Position numbers and translations under genes: made by a program
Shown: in pieces, positions 26,785 through 35,871 of the stretch
Position numbering within the stretch: position 1 is the first letter of the stretch
How the letters are laid out: each line of letters starts with the position of its first letter
The notes under the pieces: generated by a model
What the model was told of the DNA's origin: nothing
The model's database searches: none
The model's input: only the letters and a program-made list of their open reading frames with translations
Origin: Bacilli bacterium
GTDB lineage: Bacteria; Bacillota; Bacilli; RF39; UBA660
Reading direction: 5' to 3'
DNA length: 64,000 bases
NCBI GenBank assembly: GCA_017525855.1
Contig: JAFXSE010000026.1
Coordinates: forward strand, 124,001-188,000

Positions 26785-27450
26785 ATGTCTAATAAAAAAA
26801 TAGAAAACTTGGTTGAAAATGATAGATTTAATTCGTTAAGGAATTATATGAGTTTTAATGGATTTTTATATTTACGTAACAAATTTAATGATTTAAAAAT
26901 AGAAATATTATCAAATCCGGCATCTGATCTTTTTACTCTCTCTGAAACAGGTAAATTAGAAGAATGGTGCTGGGAAACAACAGAAACTGCAATACTTTTT
27001 ATGAATGATAATGATTATATTGAAAGAGGATATCTAATCATTGATGAAAATGAAGAAGAATATTATCACTCTTGGATTTGTTTTAGATTTCTAGGTACAG
27101 AATATACATATGATCCATGCTTTGACATACTTTGTAAAAAAGAAAAATATAATCAAGCTTTTAAAGCAAAAGTTATAAGTAAAATAACGGCTAAAAAAGC
27201 CAAAGATTACTTCATAAATTATATGGAGAATCCTCCAAAAATAAGTGAGGAAAAACAAGAATTATATAATTCTGCAGATCAAGTATTTAAAACATTATTG
27301 GGAGAACATGCTTTTGATAAATGCGAAAATGAAATGATTATTCCAAATACAGATGATATAAGTTCACCAATGTTTAGAAATGGCGTTGGTTATAAGGCAG
27401 ATATATCAAATGGTAAAATCAAACAATTAGTTGCTCACTACTATAAGTAG
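26785..27450 (+). CDS. Unknown protein with a Cys-His-Asp arrangement
   Basis: 221 residues; no family recognised. C62 (EWCWETTETAI), H95 (YYHSWICF) and D110 (YTYDPCFD) are spaced as in transglutaminase-like/papain-fold proteins, each next to aromatic residues. No signal peptide or membrane segment, so it would act in the cytoplasm. RBS GAGGTGG precedes the ATG. The terminator that follows overlaps the gltX promoter. A cysteine peptidase or amidotransferase is possible; the triad is inferred from spacing only. Confidence 0.5.
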   Translation: MSNKKIENLVENDRFNSLRNYMSFNGFLYLRNKFNDLKIEILSNPASDLFTLSETGKLEEWCWETTETAILFMNDNDYIERGYLIIDENEEEYYHSWICFRFLGTEYTYDPCFDILCKKEKYNQAFKAKVISKITAKKAKDYFINYMENPPKISEEKQELYNSADQVFKTLLGEHAFDKCENEMIIPNTDDISSPMFRNGVGYKADISNGKIKQLVAHYYK

Positions 27451-27503
27451 TTATAAATGAAAATATTATATTGTAATAGATTATTTATAAAGATATGTCT
27501 AAA

Positions 27504-27534
27504 AGAAGATAAGGTTTGAAATTATCTTCTTTTT
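27504..27534 (+). terminator. Terminator overlapping the gltX promoter
   Basis: Perfect 9-bp stem 27504-27512 / 27522-27530 with T run. Its loop and 3' arm contain the -35 and spacer of the gltX promoter. Confidence 0.8.
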
Positions 27535-27544
27535 ATGCTATATT
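27516..27544 (+). promoter_or_regulatory. Promoter of gltX
   Basis: TTGAAA at 27516-27521, 17-bp spacer ending in TGC (extended -10), TATATT at 27539-27544. The -35 lies in the loop of the preceding terminator. Confidence 0.75.
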
Positions 27545-27570
27545 ATGTATGTTTAGAAAAGAGGGATATT

Positions 27571-29223
27571 ATGAATGATAATGAAAGAAGAGAACTTGCT
27601 GAAATACTATTTCCAAATATTAAAATAACAAGGGATGAAATAGAAGCAAAGTATCCTGAACGACAATTAAAAGAAGGAGCTAAAGTTACTCGTTTTGCAC
27701 CATCTCCAACTGGATTTATGCATGTTGGAAACCTAGAAGGGGCGTTCTTAGACTATGTTTTTGCAAAGCAAAGTAATGGCGTTTTTTATTTAAGACTTGA
27801 AGATACAGACCAAGAAAGATTTGTTGAAGGAGCTAATGATTTAATAAAAAACACTCTTAATATGTACGGTATTATGCCTGAAGAAGGGGCTTTTTCATCT
27901 GGAAATTATGGACCATATGTACAAAGTGAAAGAAAAGAAATATATCAAGCTTATATTAAAGACTTAATAATTAAGGGACTTGCATATCCATGCTTTATGA
28001 CAAAAGAAGAACTACAAGAAATAAGAGAAGGACAAGAGTTAAGAAAAGAAGCAATAGGAATATATGGACATTATGCAGTTGACCGTGATTTATCCCTTGA
28101 TGAAGTAAAGAAACATTTAGATAATGGTGACAATTATGTAATTAGAATTAAATCTCCTGGAGAAATTAATAATACAGTAATTTTACATGACTTAATCAAA
28201 GGTGATATTACCATGCCAGAAAATATGATTGATGAAGTAATCATGAAAAAAGATGGACTTCCAACGTATCATTTCGCTCATGTTATTGATGATCACTTAA
28301 TGCATACAACAACTGTAATCAGAGGAGATGAGTGGATTCCAAGTTATCCAAAGCACTTACAACTATCTCAAATTCTAGGTTTCAAACCTTTAAAATATGC
28401 TCATCATGCACCACTTACTAAAAAAGATGAAGAAACAGGAAATATTCGTAAGCTTTCAAAAAGGAAAGATCCAGAATTTTCAGTAGGTTATTATGAACAA
28501 GCAGGTATCCCAGTTGAAGGAGTAAAATTATTCCTTTCTACAATTGTAAATACTAACTTTGAGGAATGGTATCTACAAAATCCTGAAAAAAGTTACTTAG
28601 ATTTTCAATTTAGCTTTAAAAAAATGCCTGTTGGGGGAACACTTTTTGATGTAGAAAAACTAAACAATATTTGTCGTACATATTTTTCTAGAATCTCTGC
28701 AGAAGATATTTATAATATGAGTTTAGAGTATTTTGAAAAATATGATGAAAAGTTCTTTAAAATAATGAAAGAAAATAAAGACCGATTAATTGGATTCTTA
28801 GATATTGAAAGAAATGGTAAGAGACCTCGTAAAGATATAGCAACACTAAAAGATGTCAAGACAGAATCAATTTATATGTTCGATGAATATTTCTTTGAAA
28901 ATAAAGAAAAAACATATAGTGAAATAGATAAAACAGGGATTGATATAGAATTATTAAAGAAATATTTAGATATATTTGATGCAAAAGATGATAATGAAAC
29001 ATGGTATTCTAAAATTCAGACTTTAGCTAGTGATAACGGATATGCATCATCAGTTAAAGAATATAAAAATAATCCTGATAATTATAAAGGACATATTGGT
29101 GATATTTGTGAGATGATTAGACATGTTGTAACTGGTAAAAATCAAACACCTAATCTTTCTAATATACTTAGTATTTTAGGAAAAGAAAATATAGAAGAAA
29201 GAATTAATTTTTTTGAAAAATAA
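27571..29223 (+). CDS. gltX: Glutamyl-tRNA synthetase
   Basis: 550 residues, longer than the usual 480. The class I site is clear: RFAPSPTGFMHVGNLEGAFLDY (HVGN for HIGH), the GEGRD-like segments, VIRGDEWIPSYPKHLQL and KLSKRKDP as KMSKS. The C-terminal anticodon domain is helical and diverges. It charges tRNA-Glu; because a tRNA-Gln is present and no glnS is seen here, a non-discriminating enzyme feeding GatCAB is possible but cannot be decided. ATG 27571 follows GAGGGA; the frame reaches 27535, but that region carries the promoter. No T-box leader. Confidence 0.93.
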   Translation: MNDNERRELAEILFPNIKITRDEIEAKYPERQLKEGAKVTRFAPSPTGFMHVGNLEGAFLDYVFAKQSNGVFYLRLEDTDQERFVEGANDLIKNTLNMYGIMPEEGAFSSGNYGPYVQSERKEIYQAYIKDLIIKGLAYPCFMTKEELQEIREGQELRKEAIGIYGHYAVDRDLSLDEVKKHLDNGDNYVIRIKSPGEINNTVILHDLIKGDITMPENMIDEVIMKKDGLPTYHFAHVIDDHLMHTTTVIRGDEWIPSYPKHLQLSQILGFKPLKYAHHAPLTKKDEETGNIRKLSKRKDPEFSVGYYEQAGIPVEGVKLFLSTIVNTNFEEWYLQNPEKSYLDFQFSFKKMPVGGTLFDVEKLNNICRTYFSRISAEDIYNMSLEYFEKYDEKFFKIMKENKDRLIGFLDIERNGKRPRKDIATLKDVKTESIYMFDEYFFENKEKTYSEIDKTGIDIELLKKYLDIFDAKDDNETWYSKIQTLASDNGYASSVKEYKNNPDNYKGHIGDICEMIRHVVTGKNQTPNLSNILSILGKENIEERINFFEK

Positions 29224-29256
29224 AAGTTTTAAAGTAATTTAAAACTTTTTATTTTT
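29222..29256 (+). terminator. Terminator after gltX
   Basis: 12-bp stem 29222-29233 / 29238-29249 with a GTAA loop and T-rich tail; overlaps the stop codon. Confidence 0.85.
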
Positions 29257-29300
29257 GAATAAAAAACAACTTTTCTTTCATAATAATAATAGGAGGAATT

Positions 29301-30626
29301 ATGAAAGAAATAACTAAAGAACAATTACAAAAAATAAAAGAAGAGTACAAAAATAACAAAATATATACACTTAGTAGATGTGCGTTAAATAAGAATAAAA
29401 TAAGTGACTTAGTAAGAGTTGGAGAACAAAGTGAATATGTAGGAAATAATTTTTCAATAGATATAGAAACAATGAAAGTAGCTAATCAAAAGAATAGTGG
29501 TAGGTGCTGGATTTTTGCAGGACTTAATATATTAAGAGAAAAAGTAGCTAAAAAATATAATATTGAAGAATTTGAACTCTCACAAAATTATGTGGCTTTT
29601 TATGACAAATTAGAAAAATGTAATTATTTTCTAAATTCAGTAATAGAACTTGCATCAAAAGATAAAGATGATAGACTTTTATCATTCATATTAATGCGTG
29701 GTATCGAAGATGGAGGACAGTGGGATATGTTTGTTAATGTAGTAAAAAAATACGGAGTAGTGCCTAAACAAGTATTCCCTGAAACGTTTCAAAGTGAAAA
29801 TACTAGTGAAATAGATAATGTTTTAAACAGATATTTAAGAAAAACTACTTTCAAAATTAGAAAACTTTATAAAGACGGTAATACTGAGAAAATAGCTGTT
29901 TTAAAAGATAAGACCATGGAAGAGATATATAAATTATTATGTAGTGCATTTGGTATTCCTCCAGAAAGTTTCTCATTTGAATATGTAGATAAAAACAAGA
30001 AATATAATATACTGAAAAATATTACCCCACTTGAATTTCTAAATGAATTTGTAGATATAAATTTAGATGAATATACAAGTATTATTAACAGTCCTACTTC
30101 AGACAAACCTTTTAATGAAACTTATACAATCAAATACTTAGGAAATGTAATAGAGGGAAAGAAAATACTTCATTTAAATCTTGATTATAAGAGATTTAAA
30201 GAATTAGTACTTACCCAATTAAAAGATCGACAACCGGTTTGGTTTGGAAGTGACTGCAGTAAATATGGAGATAGAGATATAGGATTATGGGATGATAAAA
30301 GTTATAATGAAAGTGACTTATTACAAATCAATCTTGAAATGAGTAAAGAAGAAATGCTTGATATGAGAGAATCTGCGATGAATCATGCAATGATATTTAC
30401 AGGAGTTAATATAGATAATGATGTTGTAACTAAATGGAAAATAGAAAATAGTTGGGGAGATGAAAAAGCTAATAAAGGCTATTATATAGCAACAGATTCA
30501 TGGTTTGATAGCTATGTCTATCAAGCAGTTATTAATAAAAAATACTTAACAGCTGAAGAAAAAAATAAGTTAGAAGAAGAACCCAAAGAATTAGAACCAT
30601 GGGATCCAATGGGAACACTTGCTTAA
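29301..30626 (+). CDS. pepC: Aminopeptidase C (bleomycin hydrolase family)
   Basis: 441 residues, normal for PepC. Papain-type catalytic residues: Cys in NSGRCWIFAGLN near residue 72, His in NHAMIFTGV near 362, and Asn in KIENSWGDEKANKG near 383. Cytoplasmic C1B aminopeptidase that trims N-terminal residues from peptides; active as a hexamer in the family. The C terminus ends EPWDPMGTLA, whereas the family usually ends in a short acidic/Leu tail that occupies the active site. RBS AGGAGG. Monocistronic. Confidence 0.92.
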   Translation: MKEITKEQLQKIKEEYKNNKIYTLSRCALNKNKISDLVRVGEQSEYVGNNFSIDIETMKVANQKNSGRCWIFAGLNILREKVAKKYNIEEFELSQNYVAFYDKLEKCNYFLNSVIELASKDKDDRLLSFILMRGIEDGGQWDMFVNVVKKYGVVPKQVFPETFQSENTSEIDNVLNRYLRKTTFKIRKLYKDGNTEKIAVLKDKTMEEIYKLLCSAFGIPPESFSFEYVDKNKKYNILKNITPLEFLNEFVDINLDEYTSIINSPTSDKPFNETYTIKYLGNVIEGKKILHLNLDYKRFKELVLTQLKDRQPVWFGSDCSKYGDRDIGLWDDKSYNESDLLQINLEMSKEEMLDMRESAMNHAMIFTGVNIDNDVVTKWKIENSWGDEKANKGYYIATDSWFDSYVYQAVINKKYLTAEEKNKLEEEPKELEPWDPMGTLA

Positions 30627-30639
30627 GTGCTCTTTTTTT
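30613..30639 (+). terminator. Terminator overlapping the pepC 3' end
   Basis: 30613-30620 pairs with 30625-30632 (one mismatch), GCTT loop, then seven T residues. Confidence 0.65.
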
Positions 30640-30687
30640 GATTAATAATATTAAATCTAGTACATATATTTAACTATATTAAAATCT

Positions 30688-30715
30688 TTGTGTTTATAAT
30701 GATACATGTTATAAT
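30688..30715 (+). promoter_or_regulatory. Promoter of the zinc-ribbon/TPM gene pair
   Basis: TTGTGT at 30688-30693, 16-bp spacer with TGT before the -10, TATAAT at 30710-30715. Confidence 0.6.
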
Positions 30716-30737
30716 AAATAATATAGGTGGTGATTAG

Positions 30738-31823
30738 ATGAGTAAAAAAACAAAAGTAATAGACCATAAATGTCCAAATTGTGGTTCTAAACTTGATTTT
30801 GTCCCTTCTAGTGGAAAGTGGGAATGTAAGCATTGTGACAGTAGTTTTACTTTGGAAGAATTACAAAAACACAAAAATGCTAGTAGTGAAGAAAACAATC
30901 AAAGTGTAGAAGAGGAAAATGTTGATAATTACGATGAATATTTCTCTTATAATTGTCCAGACTGTGGAGCTGAAATCATTACAGATGAACAAACAACGGC
31001 TACTTTCTGCGTATATTGTGGAAATACAGCAATTCTTAAAAATAAGCTTTCTGGAAAGTTTTCACCTAGTAAAATTATCCCTTTCAAAAAAGAACAACAA
31101 GATGCCGTTGAAGCTTTTAAAAATTTAACAAAAGGAAGACCTCTTGTCCCTAAACATTTTACTGATCAAACGAATATAGAAAAAATAAGAGGTATATATA
31201 TACCATTTTGGTTTCATAGTTTTAAAATTGAAGGAGAACTAGATTTTACAGCCAACAAGTATACTCATTGGAATAGTGGGAATGTAGCATATACTAAAAC
31301 TAATATCTATGATATAGAAAGAGAAGGAACAGTTACTTTTAATAGTGTTCCAGTTGATGGATCTACTAGATTTCAAGATGATCTTATGAATACTATTCAA
31401 CCTTATGATTATAAAGAATTAGTACCTTATAATCATGCTTATTTGTCTGGCTTTTTAGCCGAAAGATATGATGTGGAGAGTAATGATACAAGAAAAGAAA
31501 TAGAAAAAAGTGTACTAGATGATGCTAAAAATATGTTTTTAAATACAGCATCAGGATACTCAATGACTAAAATTAAATCTAATACTCTATCAACAACTGA
31601 ATACAACATTGAATACGTTTTACTTCCTGTATATATGGTAAATGTTAAATATATGAATAAAATGTATACCTTTGCAATGAACGGCCAAACTGGAGAGTTT
31701 ATTGGAAATATACCAGTTGATAAAAAGAAAGCTGTAATTATCTCTATAGTTATGTTTATCTCTCTTACCATACTATTCATAGTAGCAACTTACATTGCAT
31801 ATAAGTTTGGAGGTAATAATTAA
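30738..31823 (+). CDS. Zinc-ribbon membrane protein (TFIIB-type zinc-ribbon family)
   Basis: 361 residues. Two zinc ribbons: CPNCGSK...CKHCDSS in residues 12-38 and CPDCGAE...CVYCGNT around 75-98. A conserved central domain follows (FSPSKIIPFKKEQQDAVEAF, IYIPFWFHSFKIEG, YNIEYVLLPVYMVNVKY) with a single C-terminal membrane span (about 330-355). This type is common next to TPM-domain proteins in Firmicutes; proposed roles are in membrane protein or envelope maintenance, but none is proven. Its stop overlaps the start of the TPM gene by one base, so the two are translationally coupled. Confidence 0.8.
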   Translation: MSKKTKVIDHKCPNCGSKLDFVPSSGKWECKHCDSSFTLEELQKHKNASSEENNQSVEEENVDNYDEYFSYNCPDCGAEIITDEQTTATFCVYCGNTAILKNKLSGKFSPSKIIPFKKEQQDAVEAFKNLTKGRPLVPKHFTDQTNIEKIRGIYIPFWFHSFKIEGELDFTANKYTHWNSGNVAYTKTNIYDIEREGTVTFNSVPVDGSTRFQDDLMNTIQPYDYKELVPYNHAYLSGFLAERYDVESNDTRKEIEKSVLDDAKNMFLNTASGYSMTKIKSNTLSTTEYNIEYVLLPVYMVNVKYMNKMYTFAMNGQTGEFIGNIPVDKKKAVIISIVMFISLTILFIVATYIAYKFGGNN

Positions 31824-32782
31824 TGAAAAAATTTAAAATACTATTATTATTTACCTTAATACTTTTTCCAATACATGCCTTCGCAACAACTAATACTACT
31901 GATAGAAATACTTTAGATAATTTAGGCGTTAATAAAAAATGGGTAATAACAGATAAAAACAGAAGTAATGTATTAAACTCCAAAAAAGTTGATGCGAGCG
32001 AAAAAATCTATGATTTTGCAAACTTATTTACTGAAAGCGAAGAACAAGATATCTATCGTAAAATAGAAGAGTTTATTAGTAAAAATAATGTGGATTTAGT
32101 TATTTTAACAGATAAATTTAGTTATAATTACGATTCGGAAAATGAAGATTATGCCGTTGATTTCTATGATTATAATGACTTTGGACTTGATTATGAAAAA
32201 TATGATGGAATAATTCTTTTTATAAATATGAATGAAAGTAATAGATATGTTAATTTCTATTTATTTGGAAATAGTCAACTATATTTTGATAATGAAAGAA
32301 AAAACGGACCTATTAATGGTATGCTAAGTTATTTAAAAAGTGGAAATTATACTTCGGCAGTTAAACAATTTATTGATTATTGTGATAGATATTATGATGA
32401 AGGTGTTCCATATGATTTAGAAGGATATTATGTAGATGACTATGGCTATTTACAAAAAGATCCAAACTTTGTTAGAAAAAAACCACCATATAAAGCTCCT
32501 TGGGCAGGAATAATAGGGGCAGATTTTATAATTATTCTTATAACTATGATAATCTTAGTTAAGAAGAATAAAATGGTAAAAAAGAAATTGCGAACTATGG
32601 ACTATGTTGATAAAAAAACTTTCAAACTTACAAAACAAAAAGACAATTTTGTAAGAAGTTATGTAACAAGTCATGTTATATCATCTAACAGCGGCGGTGG
32701 CAGTCACGGAGGTGGAGGATTTTCCTCTTCTTCAGGCTCATCTGGCGGAGGCCATTCATCTGGTGGTGGCGCTCACTTTTAA
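31823..32782 (+). CDS. TPM-domain (YgcG-like) secreted/membrane protein
   Basis: 319 residues. Signal peptide in residues 1-20 (ILLLFTLILFPIHAFAT), then a TPM domain (about 50-200) beginning with YDFANLFTESEEQDIYRKIEEF and containing YDGIILFINMNESNR. A membrane span lies at about 225-248 and the tail after residue 285 is Gly/Ser/His-rich, with a pattern of GGG and SSS blocks. This architecture (signal, TPM, TM, glycine-rich tail) is shared by YgcG-like proteins. The TPM domain was first named for a thylakoid phosphatase; its role in bacteria is unsettled. Coupled to the preceding zinc-ribbon gene. Confidence 0.85.
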   Translation: MKKFKILLLFTLILFPIHAFATTNTTDRNTLDNLGVNKKWVITDKNRSNVLNSKKVDASEKIYDFANLFTESEEQDIYRKIEEFISKNNVDLVILTDKFSYNYDSENEDYAVDFYDYNDFGLDYEKYDGIILFINMNESNRYVNFYLFGNSQLYFDNERKNGPINGMLSYLKSGNYTSAVKQFIDYCDRYYDEGVPYDLEGYYVDDYGYLQKDPNFVRKKPPYKAPWAGIIGADFIIILITMIILVKKNKMVKKKLRTMDYVDKKTFKLTKQKDNFVRSYVTSHVISSNSGGGSHGGGGFSSSSGSSGGGHSSGGGAHF

Positions 32783-32790
32783 ATCCCTAA

Positions 32791-32829
32791 AATAATACAA
32801 GCCTTAAATAATCTTGTATTATTTTTTTT
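32791..32829 (+). terminator. Terminator after the TPM gene
   Basis: 11-bp perfect stem 32791-32801 / 32813-32823 and a T tract. Confidence 0.85.
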
Positions 32830-32862
32830 ATTTGATAAAATATATTTAGAAAGAGGTGCTTT

Positions 32863-33759
32863 ATGGAAGAATTAAAAGATTTAGTTAAAAAGAATAATAA
32901 GTTTAGTCTAGAAGATAGTTATCATAAAGCATGCCGCGATAAAGATTTTTCTAACTATGTAAAAACTTTACCAATTAGTGAAAAAATATTAATGAAATAT
33001 ACTTCGCAATTAGAAGAATGTGTCTCAATGCGAAAACTATGTAAATCTTGCCCAGGAATAAAAGAATGCCCTCATGCTGTAAAAGGATATGTTTTAACTC
33101 CAGAACAAGATAACAAAAGAGTTGTTTTTTCATATATAGCATGTAGTAGGAAAAAAGAAGAATTATACAAAGATAATATCACCTATTTTGATATTAGTCG
33201 TGATGTAAAAGATGCAAGTATTAAAAATATTTACAAAGACGATAAAAGTAGATTACCAGTTATAAAATATATTAATGATTTCATAAAAAACTATGATAAT
33301 CAAGATATTGAATCAAAAGGCTTATACTTAACAGGATCATTTGGATCAGGTAAAACTTATTTAGTATGTGCTATTCTAAACGAAATGGCTAAAAGAAATG
33401 TAAAAAGTGTTATTGTATATTATCCAGAATTCTTAAGAGCCTTAAAAGCTTCATTTGGAGAAGACTTTAATGAAAAGTTTAATGCTGCAAAAAAAGCTCC
33501 AATTCTTTTCCTAGACGACTTAGGAGCAGAAAACTGTAGTAGTTGGGGAAGAGATGAAATACTAGGTTCTATTTTACAATATCGTATGGAAGAACACTTG
33601 ACCACTTTTATTACTTCCAATCTATCTTTAGAAGAGCTAGAAAATCATTTATCAATGACATCAAATGGAGTAGAAAAAGTAAAATCTAGAAGAATAATAG
33701 AAAGAATTAAACAATTAACTATACCTATGGAACTTATAAGTAAAAATAGGAGAAACTAA
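32863..33759 (+). CDS. dnaI: Primosomal protein DnaI, helicase loader
   Basis: 298 residues. The N-terminal domain carries a zinc site (CKSCPGIKECPHAVKGY, then CSRKKE), as in DnaI. The C-terminal AAA+ domain has Walker A GSFGSGKT near residue 168 and Walker B LFLDDLGAE near 215, followed by TSN (sensor I). DnaI loads the replicative helicase DnaC (DnaB) at oriC and during restart. In Bacillus it lies next to dnaB and thrS; here dnaB is not adjacent, but thrS lies two genes downstream, so part of the order is kept. Its stop overlaps the start of the RNB gene (TAATG). Confidence 0.92.
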   Translation: MEELKDLVKKNNKFSLEDSYHKACRDKDFSNYVKTLPISEKILMKYTSQLEECVSMRKLCKSCPGIKECPHAVKGYVLTPEQDNKRVVFSYIACSRKKEELYKDNITYFDISRDVKDASIKNIYKDDKSRLPVIKYINDFIKNYDNQDIESKGLYLTGSFGSGKTYLVCAILNEMAKRNVKSVIVYYPEFLRALKASFGEDFNEKFNAAKKAPILFLDDLGAENCSSWGRDEILGSILQYRMEEHLTTFITSNLSLEELENHLSMTSNGVEKVKSRRIIERIKQLTIPMELISKNRRN

Positions 33760-35609
33760 TGAAAATACAATCTAAGAATCTAGATAAATTACTAAGTATA
33801 TTTGATAATTATCATGGCCAATATGATAAAGTTTTAAATTGCCTACTTTTAGATAATGAAGAAGAATCAATAGGCGCACTATTACAAATTATAAATAATT
33901 TAATAAAAGAAGATAACTTAGTAAATAATATTAATTCTGTTAATAATATGCTTGACTATATTGATAATTATTTAAAAGAAAACAGAGATATAGATAAAAC
34001 AATATTAAATAGAACTCTTACTAAAATATTAGAATCTATAAATACAGTTTTAATTGATGAAAAGTATGAAGATTATAATAAAAAAGAATATAGAACAAAA
34101 TATTATCATCTATCAAGAAAGATAATGAAACTACCAATAGAAAAAGATGAAAACACTAAATATTTAGAAATTTTATGGACTATAATAACAAAAGTTAAAA
34201 ATATAGATTACTTAAATAAAAGTATAGAAGTACTAAATATAGAAAATAAAGTTTTTAAAGATAGTCATACAATAATAATGGAGTTAGTATCTTTATATAT
34301 AGAAAAAACAAGAGAAATATATACTTATTTAGATGATGTAACATATTATAACTCCGTTATAAAATTAATTTTATTCAATAAGTTTTGGAATGTATCTGAA
34401 GTAGAAAAAGAATGGTGTAGAAATATTTTATCTCAAGAATTAAAAGTCTTGAATAAAAAAGATTATAATTTTTTAAAGATAAAATTTATTGACGATATAT
34501 TACAAAGCTTTAATTATTCCTTTGATAGTTCTAAAATGTTATGTGACTTATCTACTAGATACAATATCAATATTGAAAACAGTACTGTATGTATAGATAA
34601 TTTGGATATAGATAAACGCTTAAGTAAAAGAGTAATTGCTACTGATTATATCATAAGTATAGATAGTTATGATACTAAAGAAATAGATGATTGCTTATCA
34701 TGTAAAAAGTTAGAAGATGATAGTTACTTGCTAGGAATACATATAGTTGATATTTTTGGATATATTGATATTACAAATGAAATTATTAGAGATGCTCTAA
34801 CAAGAGCTGAGACAATCTATTTACAAGACTTATTAGTATATATGCTTCCTAAAGAACTCGCAACAGATAAAGCATCATTTGTAGAAAACAAACCTAGATA
34901 TGCCATTTCTGATTATTTTGTAATAAAAAAAGATGGAACAATTACTTCAAATATGATGATGAAAACAATTATCACTAATAATAAAAAATCAACTTACGAA
35001 GAAGTAAATAAAGTACTTTCTGAAAATAAAAAAGATAATTCTGAATTTAATATTACTGTTAGAAATTTAAGAGATGTGAAAAAAATATTGGAAAGAAAAC
35101 TATTTTCAAATTACAATATAGAAAATGATAATTCCAAAAAGAGTAGTACTGCTAATAAAATAGTTTCATATTTAATGACACTGGAAAACTTATATATCGC
35201 AAAATACTTTTCTGAAAATGATTATCCATTAATATATAGAATGAGTGATAATACAGAAGATGATTTCGAATTAGAAAACTTTCTAAATGAAAAAAATATA
35301 GATTTAGAATTAGATGAGCTTTTATATCAAATAAGAAAAGGACCTGGAAAAGTTATATATGGTACAAATGGATGTCACAGTGAGCTTGGATCATTATACT
35401 ATTGTCATTCAACTTCTCCTCTAAGAAGATTTGCAGATTTATGGAATAGATACTTAATTTCAATAATCAAAAATAAAAATATAAGTAAAGAAAGACTAGA
35501 AGAACTAAAAGAAAAAACAGAACAAATTGTCTTAACGATTAATGAAGTGTTGAATAGACACGAGTATTTTTCGATTGAGTATAATAAAAAAATAAAACAA
35601 ATGAAATGA
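33759..35609 (+). CDS. RNB-domain ribonuclease-like protein with atypical N-terminal region
   Basis: 616 residues. The RNB core occupies about 280-590: ATDYIISIDSYDTKEIDDCLS, DIFGYIDI, YMLPKELATDKASFVENKPR and YYCHSTSPLRRFADLWNRYL. RNase II/R have cold-shock domains in front and an S1 domain behind; here the first 270 residues are an unrecognised helical region and there is no S1. In the metal site, DxxxxDxDD reads D-S-Y-D-T-K-E-I-D-D, so one of the four acidic ligands is Glu. Exonuclease activity 3' to 5' is plausible. Coupled to dnaI (TAATG), an unusual partner. Confidence 0.75.
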   Translation: MKIQSKNLDKLLSIFDNYHGQYDKVLNCLLLDNEEESIGALLQIINNLIKEDNLVNNINSVNNMLDYIDNYLKENRDIDKTILNRTLTKILESINTVLIDEKYEDYNKKEYRTKYYHLSRKIMKLPIEKDENTKYLEILWTIITKVKNIDYLNKSIEVLNIENKVFKDSHTIIMELVSLYIEKTREIYTYLDDVTYYNSVIKLILFNKFWNVSEVEKEWCRNILSQELKVLNKKDYNFLKIKFIDDILQSFNYSFDSSKMLCDLSTRYNINIENSTVCIDNLDIDKRLSKRVIATDYIISIDSYDTKEIDDCLSCKKLEDDSYLLGIHIVDIFGYIDITNEIIRDALTRAETIYLQDLLVYMLPKELATDKASFVENKPRYAISDYFVIKKDGTITSNMMMKTIITNNKKSTYEEVNKVLSENKKDNSEFNITVRNLRDVKKILERKLFSNYNIENDNSKKSSTANKIVSYLMTLENLYIAKYFSENDYPLIYRMSDNTEDDFELENFLNEKNIDLELDELLYQIRKGPGKVIYGTNGCHSELGSLYYCHSTSPLRRFADLWNRYLISIIKNKNISKERLEELKEKTEQIVLTINEVLNRHEYFSIEYNKKIKQMK

Positions 35610-35614
35610 TATAG

Positions 35615-35643
35615 TTGCAAAAAAAAATAATTTATGATATAAA
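35615..35643 (+). promoter_or_regulatory. Promoter of the thrS T-box transcript
   Basis: TTGCAA at 35615-35620, 17-bp spacer, TATAAA at 35638-35643, starting just after the RNB stop. Confidence 0.6.
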
Positions 35644-35649
35644 ATAAGT

Positions 35650-35860
35650 GTATTTAGAAATACAGTGATCAAGGACAAGATTTATAATTTAATCTTTAAA
35701 GAGAGTTCATGTTTGGTGTAAATGAATAAGATAATTATAAGTTACTACCTTATGAGTAGAATTATGAAAAGTAATTCCGGTAATTCCGTTAAGTAAATTA
35801 AGAAAAACAAAGGATGGTAACGTCTATTGACTCCTATACATTAGTATAGGAGTTTTATTT
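35650..35860 (+). promoter_or_regulatory. T-box riboswitch upstream of thrS (specifier ACU, threonine)
   Basis: The leader shows the Stem I distal elements AGAGAG (35700-35705) and a TTTGGTGTAAA loop, then AAGTT-ACT-ACCTTATGAG, placing the specifier ACT (Thr) at 35744-35746. The T-box-like core AAGGATGGTAACGTC lies at 35807-35825 and is atypical: TGGTACCGCG is usual and here TGGTAACGTC is found, keeping the UGGU that pairs with the tRNA ACCA end. The terminator is a 10-bp stem, 35830-35839 with 35844-35853, plus T tract. Uncharged tRNA-Thr should raise expression of the 56-residue protein and ThrRS. Confidence 0.82.
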
Positions 35861-35871
35861 TGGAGATGATT

